Of a stretch of DNA of 64,000 nt, positions 38,251-46,920 are shown one piece after another. Numbering within the stretch: position 1 is the first letter of the stretch; every line of letters starts with the position of its first letter. The notes below the pieces were generated by a model that made no database searches, was not told where the DNA came from, and saw nothing but the letters and a program-made list of their open reading frames with translations. The DNA is from Ruegeria sediminis (GTDB taxonomy: Bacteria > Pseudomonadota > Alphaproteobacteria > Rhodobacterales > Rhodobacteraceae). The stretch is from NCBI RefSeq assembly GCF_005938215.1, contig NZ_VCPD01000005.1, positions 124,001 through 188,000 on the forward strand, read 5' to 3'. The position numbers and the translations under genes were made by a program.

Positions 38251-39054
38251 ATGGAGAAACCTTTTGGCGTCCCGCGGTTGAAAACCGCCAGTTTCGACAT
38301 GCTGCGCGAGGCGCTTCGCCGTGGGTGGCGCGATTTCATGAAGGCGCCGGTCTTTGGCCTGATCTTCGCCGGGTTCTACGTTCTGGCGGGATGGGCGATG
38401 GCCTGGGTCACGATGCAGACCGGAACCACGTTCTGGCTGGTGCTTGCCACCATCGGCTTTCCTCTGATCGGCCCCTTCGCTGCCGTGGGCCTTTACGAGG
38501 TGTCGCACCGTTTGGGCATCGGAGAGCCGCTGGACTATGGCGAGATCTTCGGCGTCGTCCTCCATCAAAGCCGCCGGCAATTGCCTTCGATCTGCGCGAT
38601 CATCGTTGTGGTCTTTCTGTTCTGGTTTTTCCTGGGGCACATGATCTTTGCCCTGTTCCTGGGCCTGGCGACGATGACGAACATCTCGTCTTCCTACGAG
38701 GTGTTTCTGACCCTCAACGGCCTGACAATGCTGGCATTCGGTACGGCGGTTGGCGCGGTTTTCGCGCTGTTGCTCTACATGATCACCGTCCTGTCGATCC
38801 CGATGCTGCTGGACCGGGAACTCGATTTCGTCACCGCGATGATCTCGAGCTACGCTTACGTGGTGAACAACGCCAAGGTGATGCTGGCCTGGGCCGCGTT
38901 CATCGCCATCGTTACCTTCCTGGCGCTCTTGCCGTGGTTTCTGGGGCTGCTCGTGGTGCTGCCGTGGCTTGGCCACGCAAGTTGGCACCTTTACCGGCAG
39001 ATCGCGGTCGAGGATGAACCGGGGCTGGAAAGCGGCGGCGCCGCAACCGCCTGA
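38251..39054 (+). CDS. DUF2189 multi-pass membrane protein
   Basis: A 267-residue inner-membrane protein with about six hydrophobic segments, matching DUF2189: [20 protein letters not shown] near residue 21, then [20 protein letters not shown] near 70. The function of the family is unknown. The ATG at 38251 follows a strong GGGGAGGGAGAAG site. An open frame upstream to 38197 overlaps the amidase gene and is not needed. Confidence 0.85.
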   Translation: MEKPFGVPRLKTASFDMLREALRRGWRDFMKAPVFGLIFAGFYVLAGWAMAWVTMQTGTTFWLVLATIGFPLIGPFAAVGLYEVSHRLGIGEPLDYGEIFGVVLHQSRRQLPSICAIIVVVFLFWFFLGHMIFALFLGLATMTNISSSYEVFLTLNGLTMLAFGTAVGAVFALLLYMITVLSIPMLLDRELDFVTAMISSYAYVVNNAKVMLAWAAFIAIVTFLALLPWFLGLLVVLPWLGHASWHLYRQIAVEDEPGLESGGAATA

Positions 39055-39087
39055 ACCTGCGGGCCGCGCGCACCAAGGATATGTGGG

Positions 39088-39309
39088 TCAGTCCTGCGCG
39101 GCTTCGCGCCCCATGGCGACGAGCCGCGCCCGGAGCGCCGCGGCTTGCGGCAGACCCGCCTCGAGCGCAAAGACATAGGCATGGGTCAGGTAGAACCCGC
39201 AGGCGGTTTCGTCCGCCGCGGCATTGGCCGCCTCTTCGTAGAGTTCGACCAACGCGGCACGGTCCCCGGCTTCGTGCGCGGCCAGAAGCCGGGTGTTGAG
39301 GTCACTCAT
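39088..39309 (-). CDS. Small helical protein coupled to the Rieske oxygenase
   Basis: A 73-residue Ala/Glu-rich protein (SDLNTRLLAAHEAGDRAALV at the start) that looks like one or two TPR-like helical hairpins. It begins in a 4-base ATGA overlap with the end of the Rieske oxygenase gene, so the two are translationally coupled. I do not recognise a family with known function. Confidence 0.75.
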   Translation of the reverse strand: MSDLNTRLLAAHEAGDRAALVELYEEAANAAADETACGFYLTHAYVFALEAGLPQAAALRARLVAMGREAAQD

Positions 39310-40463
39310 TCCGCCGCCAGATCGGTGCGGTGCGCCTGCAACCGGCCTGCGACCCAGTCGTGGAACAGATGCGTCGGCCCGTCCATGGCCGGCGAAAAGC
39401 GGCCGCCGTCGAAATCCGGCGCTGCGCGCCCGCGCTGCATCCCTTCGACCACGAAGACATCCTCTTCGAACACGGCCTGCCAAAGCTCCGCGTTGCGGTT
39501 GCGCAGATGCGCATCGGTATCCGGCGTGGCGTAGAACAGATGGATGTGTTCCGAGGTCCGGTTTTGCGCCTCGGGCACCAGGATGATCGCGAAAGCGTGG
39601 TCGCGATGGACACCCAGAAGAACGTTGGGAAAGACCGCGATGTATTCCGCCGCCGTGTTCCACTTGTCGCTCAACCCGTCGAAATCCGGAAACATCTCGC
39701 CGTTCTCGCCGGTCAGCTGGCGATAGACCAGCGTTCCCTGGCCCGAGAACAGGCCCTTTTCCTCGATATGATAGTGATCTTCCAGCCGGGAATAGCTGTT
39801 GAGGCCGGGATGCACCCAAGGCAGGTGGTAGCTTTCGCAGTAGTTCTCGACCGCCAGCTTCCAGTTGCAGTTCACGTCAAGCCGGAATGCGCTTTCCGGA
39901 CCGCCGTGAAACAGCGGCTTGTCGAATTCAGCCCAGCGTTCGATCAGTTTGGCATTCGCATCCTCGAACGCGGGCGCCTTGCCGGAAACGTTGATCCAGA
40001 CGACCTCGCGCCAGATATGGCTGCGCACTTCGATCAGGCCCAGTTCGTCGCGCTTGATGCCTTCATGCGTGTTCTGGCCGGGACCGCCGACATGCGGGGT
40101 CGAGACCAGCCTGCCTTGGGTGGAGTAGCACCAGCTGTGATAGGGGCAGCGGATCGCGCCTTCGATTTTGCGCGGTTCCTCTACCAGGATCATGCCGCGG
40201 TGGCGGCAGATGTTCTGAAACACCCTGATCTGGCCTTCACGGTCGCGGATCAGAAGCAGCGGAATGCCCAGGAATTCCATCGGCACGGCGTCGCCCGGTT
40301 CCGGGACATCGGCAGTCACCGCAAGCCCGGACCAGCCGTCAATCAGCAGCGCGCGGGTTTCCTCGGCATGGATGGCCGGGTCGGTGTAATGCCCATTTGG
40401 CAGGCCATGGGCGCGTTCGATCGGTTGCCGGACGGCAGAAAGATCGGTCAGGGTGTGGGCCAT
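39306..40463 (-). CDS. Rieske-type ring-hydroxylating oxygenase alpha subunit
   Basis: A 385-residue mononuclear-iron oxygenase. The Rieske [2Fe-2S] ligands are Cys86/His88 (CRHRG) and Cys106/His109 (CPYHSW), and the iron ligands His213 and His218 are in ENYCESYHLPWVHPG. Sequence style is close to the group that includes glycine-betaine and carnitine oxygenases, which also fits a lone alpha subunit; the substrate is not proven. No reductase gene is adjacent. The second ATG (40463) is well spaced from GGAGGAGG; the first (40469) touches it. Confidence 0.9.
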   Translation of the reverse strand: MAHTLTDLSAVRQPIERAHGLPNGHYTDPAIHAEETRALLIDGWSGLAVTADVPEPGDAVPMEFLGIPLLLIRDREGQIRVFQNICRHRGMILVEEPRKIEGAIRCPYHSWCYSTQGRLVSTPHVGGPGQNTHEGIKRDELGLIEVRSHIWREVVWINVSGKAPAFEDANAKLIERWAEFDKPLFHGGPESAFRLDVNCNWKLAVENYCESYHLPWVHPGLNSYSRLEDHYHIEEKGLFSGQGTLVYRQLTGENGEMFPDFDGLSDKWNTAAEYIAVFPNVLLGVHRDHAFAIILVPEAQNRTSEHIHLFYATPDTDAHLRNRNAELWQAVFEEDVFVVEGMQRGRAAPDFDGGRFSPAMDGPTHLFHDWVAGRLQAHRTDLAAE

Positions 40464-40558
40464 ATGCATCCTCCTCCACTTGCGGGATAGAGGACATATT
40501 CCGGCCGAAGCCGCTGCGATCTCTGCGACTTCGGTTTTCCCGCCAGCGACATTTCGGT

Positions 40559-41332
40559 CTAGCCGGCCGTCGCCTCAAGCCGCAAGAGGTGCCGGTAGGG
40601 GTCGGAAAGCGCGTCCACCTCGGCGGTCCCGGCGCGGCGGGCCACCTGCAGGGCTGCGCCCAGATCGTGGCCCAGATGCTCAAGAACGACCCGCATCGAA
40701 GGATCCCCGTTCGCGCTGCACAGGACGTGGCCGCTCCAGCACGAGGCGATGGAGGCGGGCGCAGGCCCGACCCGAAACATCAAGACCGACGCGGCCGATC
40801 GTTGCGAGGCGACAAGACACAAACCGTCGCCCATGCGGGAGACGTAACCGCGATACTCTCGCAACGCCGCGCTTGCGCCGGGCCAGAGTTTGCGGGGATG
40901 GTAGCCGCGAATGAAGGTGTAAGGGCCGTCCCGGAAAACGAACCACAGCTCTTCCGAATATCGTTCCGTGTCCGGAAAGCACCGACGCAGAAAACGGAAA
41001 TAGCCGCTGGGGAATTCGTTTTCGCCAAGACCAGCTGTTCCGGCGCCGAGGAAATCCCTCAGGATGTCTCCGGTCAGCAGGCCGCCTTGGACGGAGATGC
41101 TTTCCACGGGCTCCAGCAGGATCCGGGCATCCACGTCGAAAAAGCGGCAGATCCGGTCCAGAACATCGGGGCGGGGAAAGCTTTCGCCGGACAGGTACCG
41201 ATTGAACTGGGTGCGGTTGATACCCAGTTCCTTCGTCAATCCGATCACGGTCGGATGGCGACTGGCAAGGTGCCTCAGGTTCGCGCCGAACATGCGACGC
41301 AACTCCGCCGGGCTGCGTATGGGGCCGTTCAT
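40559..41332 (-). CDS. XRE-family transcriptional regulator (putative)
   Basis: A 257-residue protein with an N-terminal Cro/C1-type helix-turn-helix (about residues 8-65: LRHLASRHPTVIGLTKELGI, then NRTQFNRYLSGESFPRPDVL). A long C-terminal domain without a known ligand motif follows (FIRGYHPRKLWPGASAAL). It lies 95 bases upstream of the Rieske gene on the same strand and may control it. The start is uncertain: a GTG at 41407 would add 25 residues. Confidence 0.8.
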   Translation of the reverse strand: MNGPIRSPAELRRMFGANLRHLASRHPTVIGLTKELGINRTQFNRYLSGESFPRPDVLDRICRFFDVDARILLEPVESISVQGGLLTGDILRDFLGAGTAGLGENEFPSGYFRFLRRCFPDTERYSEELWFVFRDGPYTFIRGYHPRKLWPGASAALREYRGYVSRMGDGLCLVASQRSAASVLMFRVGPAPASIASCWSGHVLCSANGDPSMRVVLEHLGHDLGAALQVARRAGTAEVDALSDPYRHLLRLEATAG

Positions 41333-41644
41333 GGATGTCCCGGAATTCAGTTCTGGTTTGAAACGGAACCACTCCGGCTGCGCCGCCAATGGCCCGTCGA
41401 CAATCACACTCGTTTCACCATTTCGCGTCGGTTGACGTCAGGTTGCCGAAAAAAGGTAACGGATAAATGTGCAAAAGCAATAACAAAACAGCGTTATGTT
41501 TGTTCAAAATGGTGTTTTGCGTTGTGTTGCCAATTCCTGGGGACTGCGTTGTCCCGATCGGACGGCTCCGGACCGCGCGAAATGCGCGGCGAATTCAGAT
41601 GCAGAGCGGCCCGCCGCGCAGGGGCGCCGGGCCTGAGTTCAAGA
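41333..41644. other. AT-rich gap between the regulator and ilvN
   Basis: A 312-base gap. The part at about 41440-41540 is markedly AT-rich and contains short CAAAA/TTTTG inverted repeats, likely the promoter of the leftward regulator gene. A weak -35/-10 candidate (TTGAAC, TGTTAT) can be read on the minus strand. The part next to ilvN is a GC-rich hairpin-forming stretch that may end the ilv operon. No coding frame is convincing. Confidence 0.5.
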
Positions 41645-42205
41645 TCAATCGCCGCGCAGAAGGGCCGCCACGCCGGTCCGGGCAATCTCTGCCAGTCCCA
41701 GGGGGCGCATCAGATCGGCGAAGGCGTCGATCTTTTCCGGTGCGCCGGTGATTTCGAAGATGAACGAGTTCAGCGTGCTGTCGACGACGTTGGCGCGGAA
41801 GATATCGGCCAGCCGCAGCGCCTCGACCCGCTTGTCGCCTTCGCCCACGACCTTGAGCATCGCCAGTTCCCGTTCCACCGACGATCCTTCGACGGTCAGG
41901 TCGTGCACGTCGCGCACCGACACGATCCGGCCCAGCTGCGCCTTGATCTGCGCGATCACCTGCGGCGTTCCGGTGGTGACGATAGTGATGCGGCTGAGAT
42001 GGCCAGTATGATCCACCTCGGCCACCGTGAGGCTTTCGATGTTGTAGCCGCGGCCCGAGAACAGGCCGATGACCCGGGCCAGAACGCCGGGCTCGTTCTC
42101 GACCAGAACCGCGATCGTATGCCGTTCCTGCATGTCGGAAAAGGTCGGGCGCAGGTTGTAGGCGGAGTGGCTGGTGGAGCCTTTCTTGATATGTAGGGCA
42201 GACAT
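41645..42205 (-). CDS. ilvN: Acetolactate synthase small (regulatory) subunit
   Basis: A 186-residue regulatory subunit with an N-terminal ACT domain (VLVENEPGVLARVIGLFSGRG from about residue 33, then NIESLTV) and the C-terminal ALS_ss domain (VEGSSVERELAMLKV near 105). It binds valine and gives feedback control to the large subunit. It lies 66 bases downstream of ilvB and under the same leader. Confidence 0.96.
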   Translation of the reverse strand: MSALHIKKGSTSHSAYNLRPTFSDMQERHTIAVLVENEPGVLARVIGLFSGRGYNIESLTVAEVDHTGHLSRITIVTTGTPQVIAQIKAQLGRIVSVRDVHDLTVEGSSVERELAMLKVVGEGDKRVEALRLADIFRANVVDSTLNSFIFEITGAPEKIDAFADLMRPLGLAEIARTGVAALLRGD

Positions 42206-42271
42206 TTACGTCCCTTTCCTGAAGTCGGGACCGGGGGCTGTTCCCCGGTAAAATTATGTCATGATCCGGGG

Positions 42272-44023
42272 TTAAACCAGCACCGCGCCGCCGGCCTGGA
42301 TGACGCCTTGTGTTTCGGCCTCGCCCAGCAGCATCTCGTTGTGGGCCTTGCCCGACGGGATCATGGGGAAGCAGTTCTCGTGCTTTTCCACCACGCAGTC
42401 GAAGATCACCGGCCCGTCATATTCGATCATCTCCATGATCGCGTCGTCCAGATCACCGGGATCCCTGACCATGATGCCTTTTGCGCCGAAGGCTTCGGCC
42501 AGCTTCACGAAGTCAGGCAAAGCCTCGGACCAGGAATGCGAATACCGCTCGCCGTGCAGCAACTCCTGCCACTGGCGCACCATGCCGAGGCGTTCGTTGT
42601 TCAGGATGAACTGCTTGACCGGCAGGCGATACTGAACGGCGGTGCCCATCTCCTGCATGTTCATCAGCCACGACGCCTCGCCCGCCACGTTGATCACGAG
42701 CGCATCGGGATGCGCCATCTGCACCCCGATCGAGGCCGGGAAGCCGTAGCCCATGGTGCCCAGGCCCCCCGAGGTCATCCAGCGGTGCGGATCCTCGAAG
42801 CCCAGGAACTGCGCGGCCCACATCTGATGCTGGCCAACCTCGGTGCAGACATAGCGGTCGTGGCCCTTGGTCAGGGCCTCCAGCCGCTCGAGCGCGTATT
42901 GCGGCTTGATGGTTTTCTCGCTGTTGGAGTAGGCGAGGCAATTGACCTTGCGCCATTCGGAAATCTGGGCCTGCCACTGTTTGACGGCTGCCGCGTCGGT
43001 CTTGCGCCCCCGCGATTTCCAGATCTTCAGAATGTCCTCGAGAACATGCGCGACGTCACCGACGATCGGAATGTCGGCCCGGATGACCTTGTTGATCGAC
43101 GAAGGGTCGATGTCGATATGCGCCTTCTTGGAGTGCGGGCTGAACGCGTCGATGCGGCCGGTGATCCGGTCGTCGAAACGGGCGCCGACGTTGATCAGCA
43201 GATCGCAGTCATGCATGGCCATGTTGGCCTCGTAGAGACCGTGCATACCCAGCATCCCCAGCCAGTTCGCGCCCGAGGCGGGGTAGGCACCCAGACCCAT
43301 CAGCGTGGAAGTGACCGGAAACCCAGTCGCGTCCACCAGTTCGCGCAACAGCTGGCTTGCGGCCTTGCCCGAGTTGATGACGCCGCCGCCCGTGTAGAAC
43401 ACCGGTTTCTTGGCGGTTTCCATAGCGGCGACCAGTTCAAGGATCTCTTCCTGGTCACCCTTCAACACCGGCTGGTAGTGCGAGTTCGAAGGTTTCGGCC
43501 CGGTGTAGCTGCCGGTTGCGAACTGAACGTCCTTTGGGATGTCGATCAGAACCGGTCCGGGTCGGCCGGCGGTGGCGACATGGAACGCCTCGTGGATGGT
43601 GGCGGCAAGCTTGTCGGTGTCCTTCACCAGCCAGTTGTGCTTGGTGCAGGGGCGGGTGATGCCGACTGTGTCGGCCTCCTGGAAGGCGTCCGAGCCGATC
43701 ATGAAGGTGGGAACCTGGCCGGTCAGCACGACGATCGGGATCGAATCCATCAGCGCGTCGGTCAGCCCGGTCACCGCGTTGGTCGCTCCGGGGCCCGAGG
43801 TCACCAGAACGACGCCGGGTTTGCCGGTCGACCGGGCATAGCCTTCGGCGGCGTGGACCGCGCCCTGTTCGTGGCGGACGAGGATGTGACGGATGTCGTT
43901 CTGCAGAAAGATCTCGTCATAGATCGGCAGCACGGCGCCACCGGGATACCCGAATACCGTGTCCACGCCCTGATCCTTGAGGGCCTGGACCACCATCTTT
44001 GCGCCGGTCATCTCACTTGTCAT
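42272..44023 (-). CDS. ilvB: Acetolactate synthase large (catalytic) subunit
   Basis: A 583-residue ThDP-dependent enzyme that makes acetolactate or acetohydroxybutyrate, the first common step to valine, leucine and isoleucine. The catalytic Glu is in VRHEQGAVHAAEGYARSTG near residue 50. The FAD/ThDP regions follow, with the ThDP motif around INVAGEASWLMNMQEMGTA near 465; this reads GEA where GDA is typical, still with an acidic metal ligand. Expression is probably set by the attenuator at 44059-44159. The symbol could equally be ilvI. Confidence 0.96.
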   Translation of the reverse strand: MTSEMTGAKMVVQALKDQGVDTVFGYPGGAVLPIYDEIFLQNDIRHILVRHEQGAVHAAEGYARSTGKPGVVLVTSGPGATNAVTGLTDALMDSIPIVVLTGQVPTFMIGSDAFQEADTVGITRPCTKHNWLVKDTDKLAATIHEAFHVATAGRPGPVLIDIPKDVQFATGSYTGPKPSNSHYQPVLKGDQEEILELVAAMETAKKPVFYTGGGVINSGKAASQLLRELVDATGFPVTSTLMGLGAYPASGANWLGMLGMHGLYEANMAMHDCDLLINVGARFDDRITGRIDAFSPHSKKAHIDIDPSSINKVIRADIPIVGDVAHVLEDILKIWKSRGRKTDAAAVKQWQAQISEWRKVNCLAYSNSEKTIKPQYALERLEALTKGHDRYVCTEVGQHQMWAAQFLGFEDPHRWMTSGGLGTMGYGFPASIGVQMAHPDALVINVAGEASWLMNMQEMGTAVQYRLPVKQFILNNERLGMVRQWQELLHGERYSHSWSEALPDFVKLAEAFGAKGIMVRDPGDLDDAIMEMIEYDGPVIFDCVVEKHENCFPMIPSGKAHNEMLLGEAETQGVIQAGGAVLV

Positions 44024-44058
44024 CTGCTTTGCTCCATTGGCGTCATCCGTATCAGCAT

Positions 44059-44086
44059 AAAAAAAGCCCCCGAGTTTGTCGGAGGC
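44059..44086 (-). terminator. Attenuator terminator of the ilv operon
   Basis: On the minus strand an 8-bp stem (7 Watson-Crick pairs and one G-U) with a 5-base loop, 44086 to 44066, is followed by seven T. It sits between the leader peptide and ilvB. A competing pairing exists: 44119-44127 and 44085-44093 are perfect 9-bp inverted copies (CCCATGCGC/GCGCATGGG), the second touching the terminator stem, as expected of an antiterminator. Confidence 0.85.
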
Positions 44087-44111
44087 GCATGGGTTCGATT
44101 ATGGTCTACCG

Positions 44112-44159
44112 TTACCGGCCCATGCGCTTGGATCCCACGATTACGACTAGAGTGGTCAT
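44112..44159 (-). CDS. ilv operon leader peptide
   Basis: A 15-codon frame, MTTLVVIVGSKRMGR, with an AAGGAG ribosome-binding site 9 bases before its ATG. Five consecutive codons specify Leu-Val-Val-Ile-Val, the products of the pathway it precedes. Stalling on these codons when branched-chain aminoacyl-tRNAs are scarce would free 44119-44127 to pair with 44085-44093 and disfavour the terminator. This is a standard amino-acid attenuation layout. Confidence 0.85.
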   Translation of the reverse strand: MTTLVVIVGSKRMGR

Positions 44160-44188
44160 CGCCACCGGCTCCTTCTTGCTTGGCCGGA

Positions 44189-44216
44189 CATTATGGGCGG
44201 GGGCCGGGAGCGTCAA
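44189..44216 (-). promoter_or_regulatory. Candidate promoter of the ilv leader transcript
   Basis: Minus strand: TTGACG (44216-44211), then 15-16 bases, then CATAAT/ATAATG (44195-44189). The spacer is short by one or two bases. A start near 44183 would leave about 24 bases before the leader peptide start codon, which fits. Confidence 0.5.
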
Positions 44217-44410
44217 CAGGCAATCGGAGCAATCCGTGTCGCAGATCGGCGTTTTTGCGACATTATGTTGCGCGGATTGCCGCATGTCGGGAATTACCCG
44301 CAAGCGACCTTTGGTCAAAATGCCAGAATCCGTCAGTCACATGTCCGAAACTGGCCTGAACCGGATGAGTCGCGCTGGCACATTTGGCGAAAGTCAGCAG
44401 GACAGGGAAC

Positions 44411-45265
44411 ATGCTCATGACGCTGGTCGATCTCGTGGATTTGGGCCGCTACCCTTTGGACCGGCCGGATTCGTCAGCCTACCGTTGCCTGATCGGTGAT
44501 CTCAGGCGCGAACTCGAGGCGGATGGCTGCGCGGTCCTTCCGGGTTTCGTGCATTCGAACGGCATCGAGTTGCTGGCAGCCGAGGCGGTTGCCGTCGCGC
44601 CCAAGGCGCATCGCTCGTTCAACCGGACCAATCCATATTTCAGCAAGGATGACCCAGCGCTCGACCCCTCGCATCCGGTCCGGCAATTCTACGAGCGCTC
44701 GAACGCCTTCGTGCCGGCGGACAACTTCCCGCAATCAGGGCCGCTGCGGCGGATCTACGAGCATCCCGATTTCATGCCTTTCATCCGCGACGCGCTGAAC
44801 GAACCCGAGGACAGGTTCTTTCGCTATGACGATCCGCTGGCGGACGTGATCGTCAACGTGGTGGAGGAAGGGCAGGGCTTTCCCTGGCATTTCGACACCA
44901 ACAACTACACTGTGACGTTGGCGATCCAGAATGGCGAAAGCGGCGGGGAGTTCGAATACGTGCCGAACCTGCGTACCGCGTCGGACGAGAATTTCGAGGG
45001 GGTGGCCTCGGTTCTTGACGGCAGTACCAGCCAGATCCGCCGGCTGGAGCTGCAGCCGGGCGACCTGCAGATCTTCAAAGGGCGCTACGCGCTGCACCGC
45101 GTGGCGCCGGTGTCGGGCGGCCGCAACCGCTACGTCGGCATCTTCTCTTTCGTCGAGACCGAAGGCATGTGCGGCGGGGTCGAACGCACACGGCAACTCT
45201 ATGGCCGGGTGCTGCCCCGCCACCACGAAAGGGAAGGGCTGCGCGCCGATAAGTTGATGGACTGA
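44411..45265 (+). CDS. 2-oxoglutarate/Fe(II)-dependent oxygenase-like protein
   Basis: A 284-residue protein with a double-stranded beta-helix oxygenase signature. His160 and Asp162 (FPWHFDTNNY) and His229 (ALHRVAP) give the iron facial triad, and an Arg at 238 or 240 is placed to bind 2-oxoglutarate. The strand GESGGEFEYVP between them fits the fold. The substrate is unknown. Start ATG at 44411, with a second ATG at 44417 as alternative. It is divergent from the ilv leader and converges with the antiporter gene. Confidence 0.85.
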   Translation: MLMTLVDLVDLGRYPLDRPDSSAYRCLIGDLRRELEADGCAVLPGFVHSNGIELLAAEAVAVAPKAHRSFNRTNPYFSKDDPALDPSHPVRQFYERSNAFVPADNFPQSGPLRRIYEHPDFMPFIRDALNEPEDRFFRYDDPLADVIVNVVEEGQGFPWHFDTNNYTVTLAIQNGESGGEFEYVPNLRTASDENFEGVASVLDGSTSQIRRLELQPGDLQIFKGRYALHRVAPVSGGRNRYVGIFSFVETEGMCGGVERTRQLYGRVLPRHHEREGLRADKLMD

Positions 45266-45271
45266 GGCAGC

Positions 45272-46189
45272 TCAGGCGCCGATAGCGATCAGATAGAAGA
45301 GGTAGCCACCAAACAGCATCGCCCCGCCCACGCGGCCGATGCCTTGGGACCGCCACAAGAGAAGCACAAGTATGCCAGCCGTCGCCAGGGCGATGGGCAT
45401 GTCCAGCGTCGCGAAACGCGCCTGCGCCGTCACGGGCGCGATCACGGCGGTCAGGCCCATGATCCCGAGAATGTTGAACAGGTTCGATCCGATCACGTTG
45501 CCCAAAGCGACCGATGCGTTGCGCCGCCAGGCCGCCATCAGCGAGGTCGCAAGCTCGGGCAGCGAGGTACCGATCGCGACGATGGTCAACCCTACCACCG
45601 CTTCGGAGATCCCGGCATCCCGCGCAAGCGTCGTGGCGCTGTCCACCAGAAGGCGGGCGCCGATGATGAGCAGAGCCAGGCCGACGCCAAGCTGCGCCGC
45701 GCTCTGGAACTTGAACCTAGCGGGGTCGGCAGGCGCCGAAGCGGGCAGCGGATCGGATTGTCGAAGGCTGAACCACAGGAATGCGGCGAGGCCGATCACC
45801 AGCACAGTGCCTTCGGCCCGGCCCAGCCGTCCGTCCGCGATCAGCAGCCACAAGGCGACCGTCGCGGCAAGCATCATCAGCAGGTCCCGCCTGATATTGA
45901 CGAATTGCGCCGCCACGGGGAAAAGCAGGGCGGCAGCGCCAAGGATCAGCAGGATGTTGGCAATGTTCGACCCGATCACGTTGCCAAGCGCGATGCCCGG
46001 AGCCCCGGTCCAGGCCGCCTGTACAGATACCAGCAATTCAGGCAGAGAGGTGCCGAAGCCGATGACGGTCATGCCTATGACCAGGTCGGAAACACGCAGG
46101 GAACGCGCGGTCGAAACGGCGCCGCGCAGAAGAAGATCGCCGCCGACGAAAAGCGCCGCGAGGCCGATCAGGAACAGCAGGATTGTCAT
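45272..46189 (-). CDS. Calcium/sodium:cation antiporter, YrbG/CaCA family
   Basis: A 305-residue exchanger with about ten transmembrane segments and two inverted alpha-repeats, each carrying GTSLPEL (near residues 46 and 206) and ALGNVIGSN (near 67 and 228). The acidic residues in these repeats bind the cation. It resembles E. coli YrbG. The ion specificity is inferred from the family. Confidence 0.94.
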   Translation of the reverse strand: MTILLFLIGLAALFVGGDLLLRGAVSTARSLRVSDLVIGMTVIGFGTSLPELLVSVQAAWTGAPGIALGNVIGSNIANILLILGAAALLFPVAAQFVNIRRDLLMMLAATVALWLLIADGRLGRAEGTVLVIGLAAFLWFSLRQSDPLPASAPADPARFKFQSAAQLGVGLALLIIGARLLVDSATTLARDAGISEAVVGLTIVAIGTSLPELATSLMAAWRRNASVALGNVIGSNLFNILGIMGLTAVIAPVTAQARFATLDMPIALATAGILVLLLWRSQGIGRVGGAMLFGGYLFYLIAIGA

Positions 46190-46272
46190 GAGTACGCCTT
46201 AGAAGAAGCGTGCTATAAATCGGGTGCCGCAGCGCGGGTTCAAGTGGCCGGGCCACAGAATTTTCGCGCCGG

Positions 46273-46920
46273 TCAGAACCCCACTCCGGTACCCTGCAGC
46301 ATCCCATGCTCCATGGCGTAGCGGGTCAGGCCGGCGGTCGAGGAAATGCCCAGTTTTCGCTTGATGTTCTTGCGGTGAGTTTCCACGGTCCGGACCGAAA
46401 TATCCAGCGCGATTGCCACTTCCTTGTTCGATTTTCCCTGCGCCAGTTGCAGCAGGATCGTCTGTTCCCGCCCGGTCAGGGCTTCGCGCGCCTCGCCCTG
46501 CTTGGGTTCCAGCGAACCGCTGGCCCCGGTGCAGAGATACCTCTCGCCGCGCATCACCGCGTCGATCGCCTGCTTGATCTCGTCAGTCGGCACGTCCTTC
46601 AGAACGTATCCCTTGGCCCCGTGGCTGAGGGCGGTCGAGATGTATTCCGGGCTGTCGTGCATCGACAGGATCAGGATGCGCGTCCCGGGCCGGCGCTCGA
46701 GAATGATTTCGGTTGCGCTCAGGCCGCCCAGCCCCGGCATGTTGAGGTCCATGAGAACGACATCCGGCCGCAGCGTCCCTACCTTGTCCACCGCGTCCTG
46801 ACCGCTGCAGAGCGTTCCGACCACCTCGACATCGTCGTAGCTTTCGAGGATCGACTGGATGCCTTCGGCCACCATCGGGTGATCGTCGACGATCAAAACG
46901 CGGACAGGGTCGGAACTCAT
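46273..46920 (-). CDS. NarL/FixJ-family response regulator
   Basis: A 215-residue regulator. The receiver domain (about 5-122) has phospho-acceptor Asp58 in VVLMDLNMPG, acidic pocket DD at 12-13 and Lys in YVLKDVP. The C-terminal LuxR-type helix-turn-helix lies at about 148-208 (LTGREQTILLQLAQGKSNKE, then VRTVETHRKNIKRKL). Its start overlaps the kinase gene by 4 bases. The pair sits divergent to a TRAP transporter, its most likely target. Confidence 0.95.
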   Translation of the reverse strand: MSSDPVRVLIVDDHPMVAEGIQSILESYDDVEVVGTLCSGQDAVDKVGTLRPDVVLMDLNMPGLGGLSATEIILERRPGTRILILSMHDSPEYISTALSHGAKGYVLKDVPTDEIKQAIDAVMRGERYLCTGASGSLEPKQGEAREALTGREQTILLQLAQGKSNKEVAIALDISVRTVETHRKNIKRKLGISSTAGLTRYAMEHGMLQGTGVGF

